In this document: positions 5,623 through 8,107 of the stretch, one piece after another
How the letters are laid out: each line of letters begins with the position of its first letter
Numbering within the stretch: position 1 is the first letter of the stretch
Source: SKLM01 sp964450435
GTDB taxonomy: Bacteria; Chloroflexota; Anaerolineae; B4-G1
Assembly: GCA_964450435.1 (NCBI GenBank)
Contig: CAYVCX010000095.1
Location: forward strand, 1 to 8,107
Direction of reading: 5' to 3'
Length of the DNA stretch: 8,107 nucleotides
Translations under genes and position numbers: made by a program
The notes under the pieces: generated by a model
What the model saw: only the letters and a program-made list of their open reading frames with translations
What the model was told of the DNA's origin: nothing
Databases searched by the model: none

Positions 5623-7633
5623 CTACCCATCAACAGCGGTACCGGCAGTCCCGCCAGTACCAGCCACATCCACGCCTTCCTCGCCGTCTCCTGTGAACCT
5701 GAGCTCAAACGCCAGATCTCGATCCAGCACCGCCTCGAATACTACCCACCCGTCCTGCAACGACCGCACCTCGGGTCCCGCGTGCACCAGCTCGCTCCCC
5801 TCCGGCAGCCGCACCCGCACCGTCAAAGGATGAGCCCGCTTCCCCGGCTGCTTCTGCGCCCTGAGCCGGTAACGTCCCTCCTGCCCTTCCCATCCCACGA
5901 CGTCCGACGGGAGCGTCCACGTGAAGTCCCGCGTCTCCACACTCCCCGGGGCCAGCACGGCCATCACGCCCCACGACGTCCACCCCTCATCGTCTGTCGT
6001 GCCGACAGTGACCTCGCCCGAGTAGTCCTCCCCGCTCCACAACATCTCGCCCGGCACCGGGATCCGCGTGGCCTCCATCAACTCAGAGCCCTCCCGCGCC
6101 AACACCCGCGCGTACCCCCAGTAGCAGCGCTCCATCATCCCCTCATAGCTCGCCGCGTAGCGAGTCTCCGGCCGGCACGCCACATCCGCTGTGCTCGTGT
6201 GCGTATATGTCAACGTCAGGCTCGCCTCCGGCGGCGACTGGCGCAGATCCACCTCATAGATGGCCTCCTGCTCCACCCTCGCACTCGCCTTATTGTAGCC
6301 CATGTTACTGTCCACCACCATCAAGAAGTCACCGCGCCCCGGTCGAACCGCCCCGTCCCAACCCTGCTCCGCCAGCACCTCGGCCAGGGTAGGATCGGGC
6401 ACGTACACCAGCAGATGCTTCTCCTCCAGCAGGCCCAGGACAGACCGCGCCAGCGCGATCCAGTCGACGTCCCCCTCTTGGATCCTCGACCAAAACGCCT
6501 CGGCCGTCGCGCCCATGAACGACTTCCGCTCCAGCCACCACTCAGCGCTCCAGTCCTCGCTGCCCGGCGCCCAGGCCTCCTGCATGTACCCGAGAACCGT
6601 CTCCCCCGTCACCGGCTCCTCAACCCCTTCGATCGCCACAGGAGCCACCGCCCCCACCAATCTCTGCACCGCCTGCTGATCCAGGGCCACCACGCCATCC
6701 ACCGACACCGGATATCCGGGGCGGTAGAGCGCCACGGCCTGCTGCGCCGCTGTGGGGAAGTCCGGCGACCAGTTGCTGTCGCGGAACACCCACAGCTCGA
6801 TCCCCATGTAGCGCTCCATCGGCTCGGGTGCATCGGGGTAAGGCTGAGAGAAGTCATCCACCGCGTAGCTGTCCCGGAACGTCATCGTGACCACCCGCCC
6901 CGCATCTACCCGCACCTCACCCACGCCGCTGATGAACCCCCCGCCCGGCCGCAACTCGTCCTCATTCAATGCCAGCACGAGATACGTCCGCGGCTCATCC
7001 GCTCCCAGGAGATCCGGAGCCGCCAGCGCCGCCGATAATCCCCCTCGCAGCAGCGGCAGGCCACGATCCAGCAGCGTCGCCCTTTCCGCCAGCCGGCGGG
7101 ACAGATGCTCCGCATCCACCCGCTCCCACGCCCCCTCTGCCCTCTCCACCGCCGCCAGCGCCAGCTCCAACTCCGACCGGCTCCCATGGAGAACGTCGAC
7201 CAGCGAGCTCGGCGACATGTCGCCGGCCCCGGCCCCATCTTCGCCGCCCAGCATCGGCCCTACCACCCCGCAGCCGATCGCCCCGGCCTCCGTCAGTCCG
7301 CCGCCCACCGTCAACAAATGCGGGGCAGCTCGCAGGTCTCCTCCGAACCGCGGCAGCCAGCCGAAGACTGGTCCCATCCGCACCAGGCCCCCGGCCCAAC
7401 GCTGGAGCGCCACCACGTCCTCGCGCGCTCCCCTCACCGTCGCGCACGCCGCTTCCGGGTCGCCCTGCTCCGGGGCCTCCGACCNNNNNNNNNNACCACG
7501 ACTCTAGCTCCACCAGATGCCCCCGCAGTGAAAGCGCCGTCCGCCCCAGGATCACGCCCCAGATCAGCAGCGCCATCACCCCTGCCAGGAGCAGGGCCCA
7601 ACCTGCGCGCTTCCGCGTCACCTTGTTCCGCAT
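5623..7633 (-). CDS. DUF4012 family membrane-anchored protein, interrupted by an assembly gap
   Basis: The start is placed at ATG 7633, giving a basic MRNKVTRKR followed by a single membrane segment (AGWALLLAGVMALLIWGVIL). After the N run at 7485-7494 the protein resumes in another apparent frame (SEAPEQGDPEAACATVRGAR), which then stays open to TAG 5623-5625. At least about 665 residues are visible, near the usual DUF4012 size. Family hallmarks follow in order: PRTYLVLALNEDELRPGGGF (about codons 6990-6930), the variant VFRDSNWSPDFPTAA of the usual LRDANWSPDFPTSA motif, then VDGVVALDQQAVQRLVGAV. The remainder is a long beta-rich extracytoplasmic domain. The biochemical role of DUF4012 is not established; such genes often sit with polysaccharide genes. 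The N-terminal half of the visible protein has a coiled, Leu/Ala/Glu-rich stretch. Alternative starts are TTG 7669 and ATG 7657. The gene lies 71 bp downstream of the DUF2723-like gene. Confidence 0.85.
7485..7494. other. Scaffold gap (10 N) inside the DUF4012 gene
   Basis: Ten consecutive N bases lie between the membrane segment and the rest of the DUF4012 protein. Read literally, ten bases put the two halves out of frame. The downstream half is in frame only if the true gap length is a multiple of three, so the run is most simply a placeholder of arbitrary size and not a biological frameshift. Confidence 0.95.
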
Positions 7634-7641
7634 AGCGTCGC

Positions 7642-7669
7642 ATCGTACCACACCCATCCCACAATGCAA
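7642..7669 (-). promoter_or_regulatory. Possible sigma-70-like promoter for the DUF4012 gene
   Basis: On the minus strand TTGCAT (7669-7664) and TACGAT (7647-7642) are separated by 16 nt, matching the -35 and -10 consensus at 3/6 and 4/6 positions. Transcription would begin close to ATG 7633 and give a nearly leaderless mRNA. It lies in the 71-bp gap 7634-7704, which otherwise holds only a GAGGG about eight bases before TTG 7669 that could serve as a ribosome site for that longer start. The match is weak and may be chance. Confidence 0.2.
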
Positions 7670-7704
7670 GAAATCACCCTCAGGCGGAATTGCCCTCTAT
7701 CTGC

Positions 7705-8107
7705 TCATTCCGAGACGACAACCACCGGTCGGCCCGTCTGCCGAGCCGCAGCCTCGGGCGAAACCGATTCCATCCCATCACACAGCCCCAACGCCGCCCC
7801 CACCGGCCCGCGGTACGCCTCATCATACCACAGATCCCGGTCGACCACCGCCACGTCGGGCCGCCACCCCAGCACCCCTTGCGCGTACCACAACGTGAAC
7901 GTGTGCGCGTCCCTCTCCGTCAGCACAACCGCATCCCCCGGCGCCTCGTCCAGCACCCTCGCCGCCCACGCCATCGCCGTCCGGTCCCCGCTCACATCCA
8001 TCCCCTCCCAGAAGACCATGCCCTGCAGCAGTGGGATCAGCAGCAGCACCGCCGTGACCAATCCCTTCGTCCCCCGTCGGCCCCCGGAAGCGACCCGTCT
8101 CCTCAAC
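7705..8107 (-). CDS. C-terminal part of a DUF2723-like polytopic membrane protein
   Basis: The frame enters from the right edge and ends at TGA 7707-7705, leaving about 134 codons. A hydrophobic stretch (GLVTAVLLLIPLLQGMVFW) is the last membrane segment. It is followed by a soluble tail with AWAARVLDEAPGDAVVLTER, the segment DAHTFTLWYAQGVLGWRPDV and DRDLWYDEAYRG. The sequence pattern 'avoid/produce a value, read T-LWY-Q, then RPDV' is how the C-terminal tail of DUF2723 proteins looks, a family related to protein O-mannosyltransferases and thought to transfer lipid-linked sugars outside the membrane. The catalytic N-terminal loops are outside the window, so activity cannot be judged. The protein ends in GRPVVVVSE. 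The DUF4012 gene follows after 71 bp on the same strand. The family call rests on the tail alone. Confidence 0.7.
   Translation of the reverse strand, partial: LRRRVASGGRRGTKGLVTAVLLLIPLLQGMVFWEGMDVSGDRTAMAWAARVLDEAPGDAVVLTERDAHTFTLWYAQGVLGWRPDVAVVDRDLWYDEAYRGPVGAALGLCDGMESVSPEAAARQTGRPVVVVSE

Noticed and set aside
5782..7038. A 418-codon open frame on the plus strand
   Set aside because: It is antisense to the recognisable DUF4012 gene, very rich in Arg, His and Pro, and has no domain-like pattern. Such frames are expected opposite high-GC coding sequence.
6995..7484. Continuation of the DUF4012 N-terminal frame across the N run into a Gly/Arg-rich product
   Set aside because: That frame exists only because the gap is written as ten bases. 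The alternative frame carries the conserved DUF4012 sequence through to the end.

Overview
The window reads as a piece of a metagenome-assembled scaffold, most likely from a Chloroflexota bacterium (Anaerolineae-like). That is an inference from the gene set (a DUF2723-type membrane protein, a DUF4012 protein, a GT39-like membrane glycosyltransferase and large secreted proteins with a hydrophobic-LP[LS][IV]-x-R motif), from the moderate to high GC content, and from a 10-N scaffold gap. No rRNA, tRNA, CRISPR array, transposase or phage gene was seen.

All six supported genes lie on the minus strand, so transcription runs from high to low coordinates. In that order they are: (1) the C-terminal end of a DUF2723-like polytopic protein (7705-8107, cut by the window edge); (2) a DUF4012 protein (5623-7633), whose reading frame is interrupted only by the N run at 7485-7494; (3) a secreted seven-repeat beta-propeller resembling virginiamycin B lyase but without its catalytic His (4389-5504); (4) a secreted clan GH-A-type glycoside hydrolase (2881-4386, best start TTG); (5) a second secreted GH-A-type hydrolase with a C-terminal CARDB domain (1286-2884); (6) a GT39/PMT_2-like membrane glycosyltransferase (1-1197, C-terminus cut by the window edge).

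Genes 3 to 5 form a tight block. The propeller stop is 2 nt before the TTG start of the first hydrolase, and the two hydrolases overlap by ATGA, so translational coupling is likely. Genes 3 and 4 both have a perfect AGGAGG six bases before the preferred start. By hand counts GC is about 52-57% in sampled lines left of about 5.6 kb and about 65-75% in sampled lines to the right, so the propeller/hydrolase/GT39 block differs in composition from the DUF4012/DUF2723 block.

Together the genes look like a cell-envelope or extracellular glycan locus. Two polytopic proteins of types that use lipid-linked sugars, or are thought to, flank a membrane-anchored DUF4012 protein of unknown function and three exported proteins (a propeller and two hydrolases) that could bind or trim a surface glycan. 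The substrate cannot be read from the sequence. The most interesting points are the propeller-hydrolase-hydrolase block, the LP[LS][IV]xR motif shared by its three products, and the composition break at about 5.6 kb.
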